Below, piece by piece: positions 12,047-22,977 of a DNA stretch of 64,000 bases. The stretch's first letter is position 1, and each line of letters starts with the position of its first letter. A model generated the notes under the pieces. It saw only the letters and a list, made by a program, of their open reading frames with translations. It was not told the origin of the DNA and searched no databases. Source of the stretch: Glossina fuscipes (taxonomy: Eukaryota > Arthropoda > Insecta > Diptera > Glossinidae); assembly GCF_014805625.2 (NCBI RefSeq), contig NW_023998441.1:373957-437956 (forward strand), in the 5' to 3' direction. The position numbers were made by a program, and so were the translations under genes.

Positions 12047-12315
12047 ACCAGCTGACTGAAGAATATTTTGTCTTTACCGACGAGTAGCGAAACGGGGACA
12101 CCCCGGCGGCAGCTATGACACTGGCAACGTATCCGGTTCTTTTTTTCCAACGCCCTGCGATATTAAAAGCGAACAAAAAGTGAAAGTTAACGTCGTAAGA
12201 AAAGAAAATAAAACGGTAAGCACGCAACAAAATCGGGTCACTTCGCTCGTTCCTTTCCCTTGCCATAGCCCAGTTCTACACAAATTGCTGTACTTTTATC
12301 CAGTAAAGAGGAAAC

Positions 12316-12321
12316 AATAAA
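12316..12321 (+). terminator. LTR 1 polyadenylation signal AATAAA
   Basis: AATAAA 111 nt before the LTR end, at the same distance as in LTR 2, marking the end of R nearby. Confidence 0.65.
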
Positions 12322-12436
12322 TCTAGGAAACTAAACACCATTCCCCCCGAAGGTCCTGATTATTTTTCTAAATTTTCTTGCAACGAATCCTGGATTGACT
12401 GAGTCATACCCCGCCTAAGGAAACTCGTTACAACAT

Positions 12437-15400
12437 AAACCCGAGAAAATTACATGCAGTTGAGTATGCGAATTCAATTTTGTATTTACTTTTTTTTATT
12501 TAAATTTATTAATAACTGTAAAGTCATACGCCAATATTCATAGTTTCAGTAGTTTAAATCACGTGCGTAGAAAGAATTAACGACTATTCCAATGACCACC
12601 CTACGCAGTCGTTAACCTTCGTAATCGTCAACAACAGACGAATTTAAGCGTTCAAGAATGAGGCCAATTTTCCCTTAAAAGAAATTTTCGAAAGTAGCAA
12701 AGATTTATGCACCCTTAGCCCTTTTTTAGCGGCATCCCCACATTGACAAGTTGACTTTACATTAGAAATTTTTGAAAGGCATGCCGTAGTGGTTCCGGAA
12801 AGATAAGCTTGGATTGATAGTTAACCCGAGGAATTGAAAGGACATTTTCCACTTGATGTTGATACTATTGATTGACAGGATGACAACTTTGCTATATCTC
12901 TTGTCGAAAAATATCATATTAGTCTTGCTAGGTTAGAGGAAAAATTTAACTTAAATTCGTTCCTCATTACAGACGCTCAACGACCTTGTTGGAGGACAAC
13001 CCACCGAGGCTATAAGAAAATCGTCAGCACGATACGCACTTTGCCATTTTGCAGCTGTTATAACTCGATTTGAAAACGATGTAACTTAGGCAACTGAATC
13101 AGGTCCCATAATCAGAAATTAAGAATATAAAATCAGATAAACTGGAATTTCAAAGTTTATTAGAATTCTTGCAATTGTTCTGAGATGGACATAGTCCTAG
13201 GCTTGCTGATGTTCAATGGTAAGCATACAACTTTCTTTCCCGTTCTTTCCTCGGCATTTATCAAAATGGAAAGTCTATTAACGCGCATGTTGGTTGACTT
13301 CTCTTTGATAGACAAAGGGACATAAGTTGTATGCATTAAGAAAACATGCGAGCATTTCTTTAGTCATGAAGTTCATAACTTTCAAAAAGCTGAAATCATA
13401 GAGATCGGGATAAAGTTTGCCACACAATTGCGAAGGTTGAATTAATAAACTAAAATAATGATAAAAAAAATACTTTATATGTAAATGTAAGGAATGGTTA
13501 CATCCATGTTAAAATTAAATATTTATTCAAAAGTAATTCAAATTCAAAATTAACAAAAGAATAACAAAAAAGCTTAACGATTGTACGAACTCTTGTATTG
13601 TTTCTTTGCGATTCCCTGCAAAGTTGCTTCGGTCTTTTAACTGTTTATCTATGAGCTTTCTACTGTGCCACTCTTCTAGGCATCTGCACTTTAAATAAAT
13701 GTTTACATAAACATTTACGCTAATGTGTGCAAAGAGTACTTGTGATATAAAAACCGAATGGTGCTGAGTATGCTGCTGACGCTGGCATGTTGATGATGTT
13801 GATTATAATAATGATTATGTTTGATGATCATAGTGACGAAGATGTTTGATGCGTCCGCAAGCGACCGCGTTTGTATGGCAACTATTTATAATTAACATAT
13901 AAAATTTTTGGAACGGTTTTTGTTATGCGACTATATTTGAATTTATCAAGTAAATATCAGCCTGCACTCGTATCTATGTAGATAGTATGTACTTAGTTTC
14001 ACATGAATTTATTCTTACATATTTTATTGCTTACGGCGACCAACACGTTTTAATATGTTAAATTGAGATTATTGTTATTACAAAATTGCATTTGTCAGAA
14101 TTGCAACACCATTTTTGTTTCAAATAAAACACCATAGTTTTGTCTTTTTAAATTTTTTTTTCCACAAACATGTATTACATTCACATCACTTCTATTCTAA
14201 TAATACATCACTTCTAAATTCTAAAAATGTACTTTTTTAGTCAATCGTCACATATATGCTTTTATTACCAAATTCTGCCTGTGCCGACTATACATAGATG
14301 TGCTCTTTAATTTTTCAAAAGAAGTTTATCTTACACAAATCTGTTTACGTCGTTTGTTTTATAAAACAAAGTGATAATAGATAATATGCAAACAAAATTA
14401 CAGTAGCGACTATACATACACACACATGCATACAAGCTATATAAGCCTCTGTATAAATAGGTCAAAGATAGCCATCCGTATTTCTCTTGTTTACTGCTAA
14501 TCACACTCTACAACAGGTGTCGCAATGGCTTCCTTCAGCACCTTTAAATACATTTTCTTTTTTCTTGTTCTCGTTTCTCCGTTCTTCTTCTTTATTACGA
14601 TCTTATTATATTTTTTCTCAAACCTTCAAACGATACCAAAAAAGAAGCAAAGAAAAACTTGGCACTTTGGATAACTTCAACTTCAAGTTGTTGGTTATAT
14701 TTTTACTATGACTGCCTCTTACATACATACTAATAGTATTGTGATTGTACATACTAATAGTATTGTGGTGAATGGTGCACATCCTGACTATAGCTGTTGA
14801 AATTAAATTATTAAATTATTAAATCTTTTTTTCTTTATTTTATTTGCCTGCTTCTAGGAATTTTTCACTACATTTCGTCAAGATATAAAAATATTTCCTT
14901 AGTTTCTTTAAATATAATTTTTGTTGCTTTTCCATTACACTTTTTTCTTTGGGTGTTTTCAAAATAATTTTTTGTTTTACTTGCGTACAATAAAAGGTGT
15001 CACAGTAAACCAGCAACTCAGCCTTCAACAGAAAACTTCGCAATCTATTAAAATTTTCAACTTTTTCAATATGGCGTTCGGTACTTTCTTCTCGTACCGT
15101 GCGCAACTAACCATTAGAACAACAAAAATTATTTCTCAATTTTTTGTTATTTACTTGAAATTAAGATATATACTGTTGTGCGTAGGTAAGTTAAATAGTC
15201 ACTTTCACAACCAACATTACAGGCACTACTTTAATAATAATTGCAAAGCAATTTTTTGATGTTTTCTAAAAAGAAATGTTATTAACAAATAAGCAAATTT
15301 TTTATAGTTTCCCATCAATGTCTATCTATTTAAAAAAAAAACTCTAAATCGATATTGCTGTACTCTGTCTTCTGATCACAGTTAACAAAAATTACTCGGG

Positions 15401-15883
15401 AGTTTATTATTCATTGTTGATGGCTTTTTTGTACGCCATGATTCTAATCAAATTCCACAGATTTCCAATAGAAAACAAGAACATGTTATTCAATTATAAC
15501 TCATAACTTTCTGGGCACTCTTATTTTACCTCTTTTTATCTCTTTTCAAGTTTTTGTTTAGTTATTGCTTCTTTCAAGTTAATATCAATTGCAAGCTACT
15601 TAGCATTTCAGAATTTTTCCTTGGAAAAAAAAAAATTAAAAAATCATTTACGCTCTTATCTTCATTTCGTTCAGTTCTCTCGTTTTTCTTTCGTCCCGTT
15701 ATAAACGTTCTCAACGAGTGAGATTAACAAAATCACCTACTACATTGTTGTATTTGTAACAAATATTATAATATACAATCACGCTTCTAAATCATCTATA
15801 TCATCCACAATATTAATTATATCATCATCTCCGATAGCACCCAACCGTCATCGCAAGTTGTTCTTCATATTTATCTTGTGTAT
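12437..15883. other. Sequence between the two solo LTRs
   Basis: 3.4 kb, AT-rich. It shows no gag, pol, integrase or transposase motif. Frames of 88 and 112 codons on opposite strands at 14840-15259 overlap each other and match nothing recognised. A short direct repeat ACATACTAATAGTATTGTG occurs twice near 14725-14766. Confidence 0.6.
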
Positions 15884-15998
15884 ACATTGTAACGAGTTTC
15901 CTCAGGCGGGGTATGACTCAGTCAATCCAAGGTTCGTTGCAAGAAAATTTAGAAAAATAATCCGGACCTTCGGCGGGAATGGTGTATAATTTCCAGGC

Positions 15999-16004
15999 TT
16001 TATT
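15999..16004 (-). terminator. LTR 2 polyadenylation signal AATAAA
   Basis: TTTATT on the plus strand, AATAAA in LTR orientation, 111 nt before the LTR end. Confidence 0.65.
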
Positions 16005-16367
16005 GGTTCCACTTTACGGAACGGAAGTAAAGCAATGTTTGTAGAAAATGGCTGGGGCAAGGAACCAGCGCGGTGACCCGACTTGTCGCGTTATTACCGT
16101 TTTACTTAATTACTTATGACGTTAGGATTTTTGTTACGATTTAAATATCGCGGGGCGCTGGAAGAAAGAACCGAAAACTTTGCCAGTGTCATAGCTGCCT
16201 TGGCCCGACTGTTGTCCCTGGTTGGTGTGTGAGTCCAGAAATAAAATAGTAAAAAAAAACGTCTCTCAGTCCTTCAGGGATGGCGATTAATACTAACCAG
16301 CGCAACCCCTATCCGTAAAGTCAAAAAAAAACTCTTGTACCGGTCACTTGTTAATCTGTCTGAGGGT

Positions 16368-16429
16368 ACTTACCTAGACGGCTATGACACCAAAATGAAC
16401 GAGTCTGTGCGATGCGCTGTTCTTTTATA
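16368..16429 (-). promoter_or_regulatory. LTR 2 core promoter and leader splice donor
   Basis: Minus strand: TATAAAAG 16429-16422, TCATTT with +1 at 16396, and TAG|GTAAGT donor at 16374/16373. The promoter would read inward, toward LTR 1. Confidence 0.7.
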
Positions 16430-17686
16430 GCCTGAGTCTCGCTCGCTTGTCCTATTGCCAACAGGTTCTATGGGTTACAAATGCTTATGTGTATGCTTAG
16501 CTTAGGTTGGCTGCAGTCCCAACCTCAGCTACGACTTGTAAGATCCTACTTATGCACAACTTAAAACCAACTTACATAAAGCTTATTACTATATTTGTTC
16601 AAGTGTTTACTCGCTAAGCACTCAGGTACCAAATCGCGTGATCCAGTCACCGTTAGGTATATGAGTGCTTGTGCACTGTGTTTGCATATGCTTGTTTTTC
16701 TTTTCGTGTGTGATATTGTGTGTGTGTTTGTGTGCATTGCTATGTGTGACTCTAACGTTTATTTGTTTTGTCTGATCGTAAATTCGTTGTAGAACATAAG
16801 GGCTTCTACCTGATTATATACCCTACCGGAGTTTATGCAGTAATGCCTAATATGTAAGCGTTTCTATCGTTCGCTTGTACAGTTTTTAAGGCATACATAT
16901 TTCTGTATGTTACTATGACCTAACAGTACTATAAAATGCTATGCGTGGGTTTGCATGAGCGAGTATGCGTATGCATTTCGTAGCTTAAATGACCTAGCGG
17001 GATTTATACAGTAATACATATGATGTGGCTTTTCCATCGTTCGCTTATACAATCTTAAGGTATACAGATTTCTTCCTGTAGCTGTTGTACTTATTGCATA
17101 TGGTTTTATGCCTGTGGTTGACTTGGCTCACAAGTTCTAAGGCTTTGGGTTGTGCCGGACAGTTCTTATTCATACCTATTCTGCACTTTGACGGTTGTGT
17201 AAATATTACCTAAGTTCGTTTGTTGTTGTATGGTTTTACATGTCCTATGCCTACGAGCCATTTCATACAAGTTCCCTTCATCCTCTTTACCCTTCGTTTG
17301 GTGCTGGCGTGTGTGTTCCTATGGTTTAACTCGCGTAAGCCTGTGCAACATGTGTCTAAACATTTTCTCCTTATACAAGTATGAGCACATTTAGTGTGTG
17401 TTTGAGATTCTTTTTATTTCACAAGCATAGGTGGGTGTTTTTATGATCTTAAGTTAGTGTGTGTTTTGAGATTTTGATTTTTCACGCATAGGTGTGTGTT
17501 TTAATGATGTTAACTTTGCGAGTATCATTTGTGATTTAGCATTTGAAGTTGGAGGGGGCTGCTCGTGTATTGTTCACAGAACGATGTGCGTGGCCAGAAC
17601 GGACTTGCTGGTTGCGGAGTGCGGGTGGACTTTTAAGCGGACGGACTTGTATTTCGTAAGGAAGCAAAAACGCTTCCTTACAACAT

Positions 17687-19169
17687 TATTAATATCTATA
17701 ATTGGTTAACGTCATAATTTAAGTACCCGTACATATATATTTAAAAATTATTTAATCTTTAATTAATACAGATATATTAATATTGTTTTTGTTATTGAAA
17801 GTGACATGAATTGGAGGAAAAGGAAAAATATAAAAATTTGCTAATTTTTTTGCTTTATGAGTCGAATCTGGATAAAAGGGATCATCGCACCTAATCTCGA
17901 GGTCTCCCATTGCAAATCATGGTTCGAAGAGGGCCATAAGTAGAGTAACGTATAGATTGGCTCAGGGCTTACGGGGTTCCCCTTTCGGTAAGTAGCTTTC
18001 GTCCATCCGTTCGTTATTATAAGGGTAATGCATGAATGTTTCTTTTAGTTCTAATCGTTTTTGGGACAAAAATTTGGAAACCGTTTGTCCTTTGTAACCA
18101 TTTTATGGGCTCTACGTTGGTGTTGTCGCCACTGGTTGGATTTTATGTAACCAGGCGTATGTGTGTATCAGACTTAGTTTTATGTAACCACACCATTATG
18201 CCAATTATATTTAACCAATGCACAAGTAAGTCTATCTAAGTCCTCTTGTATCTAAAGCTACTGTAATATAACAAATACATAAAAATATATATAAAAAAAT
18301 AAAGCTGCATAGCAATAACACCTTGTATATTGTGTACATTCCTCAGTTTAATTATCATTTTCAATAATCTTTTTATTTTTGTTAGGCGTCGTTTGCGCTT
18401 AACGTAACTTTCATTCATATTAATGTCTATTTATAGATATTTCATCGAAAATTGTCACTAACCTGACATTCACTGAACCAGCTGCTTTTGTTTATTTTAT
18501 ATTTTTTTGTTTCTTTTCTGTTTTTAAGTTAGGTACTTTCTCTTCCTGGCAGATGTCAGGACCATCAAACTTTCAATTTTTCCTGTTTTGCAACCAAAAA
18601 TCTTTTTCTTTTTTTCTCAAAACGAAACTTAGTTTTCTTTTCTATTAAATCCAACCACCTCTTTCTTATTCCTATCGCCGTTCTCCTCTTCCCGTACCGA
18701 ATCACAAGACCAGCAAAAAACGGACGAAAATAGAGTCAACACTGCTCCCGCAATTAGCGTCCTTTTCGTTCAACAATTTAACAAACCTGTCAACGCATGG
18801 TTGCATGCTTTTGTAGGAAAAAAGGAGGCGAAACAAGATAACTAAGCTAAAAGCTCATATTGGAGAGTTTTTATGAAAAAGAGTTCTTAGCCCAAAAATT
18901 TTCTCTTATCATTTTAATCGCGTATAATCTCACAACACTTCACCGTGCAACTTTTCAACTCAACAATATCTCGCTTAAAAAATGGCATGCTTAGAACGCG
19001 AACGTCTCCACTTAATATCCAAAACTCAACATTCAAATTCACAACTTGGCTGCCTGTCCAACAAAAAGCAATTCTTGGCAACTAACGCCAAAATATGAAT
19101 AAAGAAGTTATTTCCAGCTTTGGTGGCGATTGAAAGAAAAAATTAATTGGTACAGCTTCTATTAAAAAA
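17687..19169. other. AT-rich sequence before element A
   Basis: No gene recognised. The last few hundred bases could include element A 5' UTR, but no promoter like that of element B is visible. Confidence 0.5.
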
Positions 19170-19190
19170 TAAAAAGAAGAAAACTCAAAC

Positions 19191-21725
19191 AAGATCGATT
19201 TTTGTATCTTAAGTGAAGTTTTTCTGAAAGATGAAAATTGTTTCGAAGTTTAAGTTTCGAATTATGCCTCAGCCACCAAATGCCGAAGTGATGGCCATGG
19301 TGGTGTTAGTATATTAGTTAAGAAAGGTGTCAATTGCAGACGTATTCCCTATAACTCTGCCGTTGACATCATCATCATCAAAACCATCAACATGAAACCG
19401 AATCTTTTCATAGCCTCATGCTACTTTCCACCCAGTCTTGATGTGCAAACCTTTCGTGATGAGATTCAGAGATTATGCGACTTTCTTGACGGTGAACAAA
19501 ATGTGATTCTAGCTGGAGATTTCAATGCAAGACACCGCCTGTATGGCGATCAAGTCTCTACCAACAAAGGCAAAATCCTTGTAAATGCCATCAATTCCAG
19601 CAGTTTCAGTGTCTTAAATAATGGCAATACTACCTTTCACTGTAACCGGAGCGGTCGCACGGCGAGCAGTGTCTTGGATCTAACTTTCTCGAACTCAACT
19701 ATTTTATCTTTCAACTGGAACATGTCCAATGTTTCCATTGGCAAAAGTCAGCACTCCCCCATTATATTCCACAGTTGTAACAATTCCGTCAAGAAAATAG
19801 AAAATTTCATTTCACGCAACTTCCTTATGGACCGTCTGTCTAAAGTTGATCTTCCTTCTGATTTATCATCAATTCAAAGTGCCTTTCAGTCTGTGATCAT
19901 GTCTGCTAGAACCAACTTCCCTGACATTGAGTCCTTCTCACCTAAACCTTGGTGGAATCCTTCCCTGTCAACACTTTTCCGCAAATACCAAGCTGCAAGA
20001 AAAAAAATGAGTAAATATGCCAATCCAGCCAACTACATTGAATACATGAAAATACTGAAAGAATGGAGGTCTGCAGTTAGAAAGGCGAAAAGAGCACATA
20101 GAGCCATCGCTATTAAAGAGTTATGTAGTAACGACAACCCACGTTCCTTCTGGAATTATATCAATGGTCTTCGACATTCTACTCGAAAATTAAGCGGTTG
20201 TGCTGTATGGAATGACCGTGATAATAAAAAATACTTAGATATGCTCAAGAGCTACGTTCCAATTGTTAATCCTATTACAATGCCTTCAATTCCTTTTAGT
20301 AGTATCAGTAACACACCCTTTTCATTGCTTGAGCTAATGTATGTTTTACATTCCAGAAAGAGAGCTACTGCTGCAGGTTGTGATGGAGTCAAGTATGACA
20401 CGCTCAGAGCACTGTCTGGAGGAAGCTTTAGCATTCTCTTGGATGCAATTAACAACTGCTGGTCCATCAACTTTATACCCTCAGATTTGCGATGCATAAA
20501 AATAGTTCCCATTCCCAAGCCAGGTAAAGACTTAAATGATTTAAGTAGCTTCAGACCAATTTCACTAATATCTGTATTCATAAAGACCATCAACCTCATG
20601 GTTAAGGAGAGACTAACTGCTTTCCTGAAAACTAACAACATTATTCCAGCTCGGTCTTACGCCTATCAAAAACGCAAATCTACGAATATGTGCGTTAATG
20701 AACTGTGTTTTCTCATAGCCAGCTTAAAAAAAGCAGGGAAAAAGGTTGTCATGCTCTCCCTGGACATCAGCAAAGTCTATGACTGTGTCAACTTGATTAA
20801 CCTTGGTAGAATTCTCCTAAACTTTTCGATTCCTCTTCAAATGCGGCTGTGGATACTTAATTTTTTATCCAAGTGTGTGTTGGTGGTGGGTACCGAAAAA
20901 GTTGAAATATGCGGTGGTATCCCACAAGGCAGTTGTTTAAGCCCCATACTCTTCAATTTATACGCAGCTTCTTTGCATGATCTTCAAGATGACAACACTC
21001 ACATTTTTCAATATGCAGACGATTTTCTAATCGTATCTGCGGACTCATCTTTTCCAGCAGCTGTCAATAACCTCTCGATGAAAGCGAACTTGTTTTTCGA
21101 TGCATGCGCTGATCTTAATTTATATTTTAACCCCAGCAAGACAAACACTATTTATTTTGCCAAAGATTCTAAATGTGAAATCAGACTTCTTATCAAAGAT
21201 ACCCAAGTTAATCAGGTAAAATCTCTTCGATTTCTTGGGAGAATTTTAAATGACAGCTTAACCCTTCGTGGGCATTATGAAAAGGCGTTCAAAGATTGTC
21301 AGTCTGGATGCAACATCATCAATCTCATGACAAACAATCAGGCAGGCTTGCCTCCCAAAAATGCTTTGACCGTTCACAAATCTCTAGTCAGGTCCAAAAT
21401 TGAATTTGGACATTCCACATGTTGCAATTTCCCAAAATATATTGAAAAACGTATACAAGCATTTGAAAACCGAATGTTAAAGCGTTGTACTGGACTGACC
21501 CCCTCAACTCCTCAACATATTCTCAATGTTATATCTGGTGAATGGCCAGTTTCCGAAAGAGCCCTTTTTTGCACTGCCAAGGAGTTAATTAAAGTCAAGA
21601 TGATAAATCCTGCCTTTTTTCAGGAAATTATATCTCTCAGTGACACTGTCACTTGCAGCTATACTTTTTGCTATCAAAAACTTCGTCATATTTTTGATAA
21701 GTTAGATTCAGAGAAGTCTTCATGA
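19191..21725 (+). pseudogene. Element A ORF2 part 1: endonuclease and reverse transcriptase
   Basis: The frame starts with an apurinic-endonuclease-like region (IDFCILSEVFLKDE) containing one in-frame TAA at 19251-19253, then runs open from 19392 to 21725 (777 residues). Visible motifs are AGDFNARHRLYGD (endonuclease), KIVPIPKPGKDL and FRPISLISV (RT fingers), LDISKVYDCVN, GGIPQGSCLSPILFN and the catalytic FQYADDFLIV. Most of the RT frame is intact. It ends at a frameshift near 21720, before the RNase H domain. Confidence 0.88.
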
Positions 21726-22504
21726 ACATTCTCGAACCAATCTCTACCTCAAAACAAAATGTTAACTTCTCTAGTATAAGGTTGTTATGCCAAGAAACGC
21801 TCCTTTTTTATTACAACAACGGATATGATATATATGCCACTGACGGTTCCGTCGGACATAATGTATCTGGCTTCTCGGTCGTGAAACATCTATCTGAAAC
21901 AATACTTCGCGTCAAAGTGGAAGAGGAACTTTCCTCTACTTTTATTGAGTTGCCGCCATTCGACATCCTATCATGGTTGCTTTTTCCGATGGTATCAGAC
22001 GTTTTGTTATTTTTTCCGACAGCAGGTCTGCTCTACTTCTAATAAATAAAAGAGATGCAGAAAATCAATATGTGTTTGACATTCACAAGACGTTGCACGA
22101 ATCTCAAGTGGATGACTGTCACCTCGTTTGGGTACCTGGCCACTGCGGCTTTTTTTTAAATATAAAAGCCGACTTTCATGCAGGGAGAGCTCGTGTTGAT
22201 GGAACAATTTTGTCCATCAAATATACTCTCAATGAAGCAATTCGGGCAATTCGCAACCACATCCTTCAACAGCTAAACGACGAATTTAAAGTAATCGCGC
22301 GCGTTAAATCCAATCGTCTTTTCTATAAATTAAACCCCACATTTCAATTCAAACCCTTCTCTGTTTCTTCTTTTAATTCCTGGGAAATCAAAATTCTTTA
22401 TAGACTCATGCTTGGTCACACTTATGACAAAGTTTATTTAAAAATGATTCGCGCTGTACCATGTGATGTTTGTGAAGTTTGCAATGTTGTTGAGTCTGCT
22501 GAGC
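21722..22504 (+). pseudogene. Element A ORF2 part 2: RNase H and C-terminal region
   Basis: RNase H signatures are split between two frames: IYATDGSVGHN and EELSSTFIEL in one, then AAIRHPIM, FVIFSDSRSALLLI and WVPGHCGFFLNIKADFHAG after a shift near 21952. The C-terminal zinc-type motif CEVCNVVESAE is cut by the insertion of element B at 22504/22505 and resumes at 28286. Two frameshifts make the protein non-functional. Confidence 0.85.
22492..22504 (+). repeat. Element B target-site duplication, left copy
   Basis: GAGTCTGCTGAGC, identical to 28286-28298. It is element A coding sequence (ESAE). Confidence 0.95.
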
Positions 22505-22538
22505 CATTCGCTCGGCAACTCTGCATGAAATAAGACGC
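22505..22538 (+). promoter_or_regulatory. Element B internal core promoter (Inr + DPE, no TATA)
   Basis: The first bases of the element are CATTCG, an initiator match with +1 at A22506. AGACGC lies at 22533-22538, exactly +28 to +33, matching the downstream promoter element consensus. This arrangement is typical of Drosophila LINEs such as the I factor and jockey, and lets a new copy carry its own promoter from its first base. Confidence 0.8.
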
Positions 22539-22977
22539 TTTCTTGCAGAAAATTCTTGAAAAATAAATTTTTTTTCAACAAAAAAAGGAAAAATATTCTC
22601 CTTTTTTTTTTGTTTCTGAAAACTCTTGAAGTAGTGAAAATATATATAGTGAAGTTGCGGCATTTAAACAAAATCAACAAAGGCTTCGACGTCCTTGTGC
22701 TTCTCCGCAAATTGCGCAGCACCACCTGCTGTCTTCAACCTCATCCTGACAAGACTCACTTCGTCAACTCACCCGTACATTGGACATCAAGTAGCGGCGA
22801 TTCCTGTCAAATTCTTAAAACTACTTTAACTTACAAGGCTTTGTGCTTCTCTGTCTCTGTCGGTTCCACCAAAAACGGCTGATTTCCATATCCCTTCTTT
22901 TCTCGGTAAGTCAGTTGATCCTTTTCTCTTGCCTTTAATCTAGCACGAAACCTAAAAGTCGCCCGCCCCTCAAGGGG

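Larger units (their letters stand above)
10468..12432 (+). mobile_element. Solo LTR 1 (1,965 bp, plus orientation)
   Basis: Starts TGTAAGGAAACG and ends GGAAACTCGTTACA (TG...CA with inverted ends), flanked by ACAT at 10464-10467 and 12433-12436. In order it holds TATAAAAG (11680), an initiator (A+1 at 11713) and AATAAA (12316), the U3-R-U5 layout of an LTR. It is about 80-85 percent similar, by eye, to the inverted copy at 15888-17682. U3 carries a terminal palindrome GTAAGGAA...TTCCTTAC and a 60-bp repeat; R carries a 68-bp array. No internal retrotransposon region adjoins. The family is not identified; a 4-bp duplication suits Ty3/Gypsy-like elements. Confidence 0.8.
15888..17682 (-). mobile_element. 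Solo LTR 2 (1,795 bp, minus orientation)
   Basis: Inverted relative of LTR 1. On the minus strand it starts TGTAAGGAAGCG (17682) and ends GAGGAAACTCGTTACA (15888). On the plus strand ACAT flanks it at 15884-15887 and 17683-17686. TATAAAAG (16429-16422), initiator (A+1 at 16396) and AATAAA (16004-15999) keep the spacing of LTR 1: TATA 33 nt before +1, AATAAA 111 nt before the end. The shorter length is largely explained by having about one 68-bp unit instead of four. Confidence 0.8.

Noticed and set aside
11746..12150. Stack of minus-strand frames containing DGDLYQPSHPLSVMSF-type repeats
   Set aside because: Products of the 68-bp array; the unit is not a multiple of three, so frames rotate between units.
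14840..15259. Opposed 88- and 112-codon frames between the LTRs, considered as a small transposase or accessory gene
   Set aside because: They overlap on opposite strands, match no motif and have AT-driven composition.
10468..17682. Single 7.2-kb foldback or Polinton-like transposon with 6-bp AACATT duplication
   Set aside because: Each arm has its own TG...CA ends, ACAT duplication and U3-R-U5 signals, and no transposase, integrase or polymerase is visible between the arms. Kept only as an alternative.
22406..22725. Minus-strand frames over the element A/B junction
   Set aside because: They cross the insertion boundary and are antisense to the RNase H and 5' UTR sequences.
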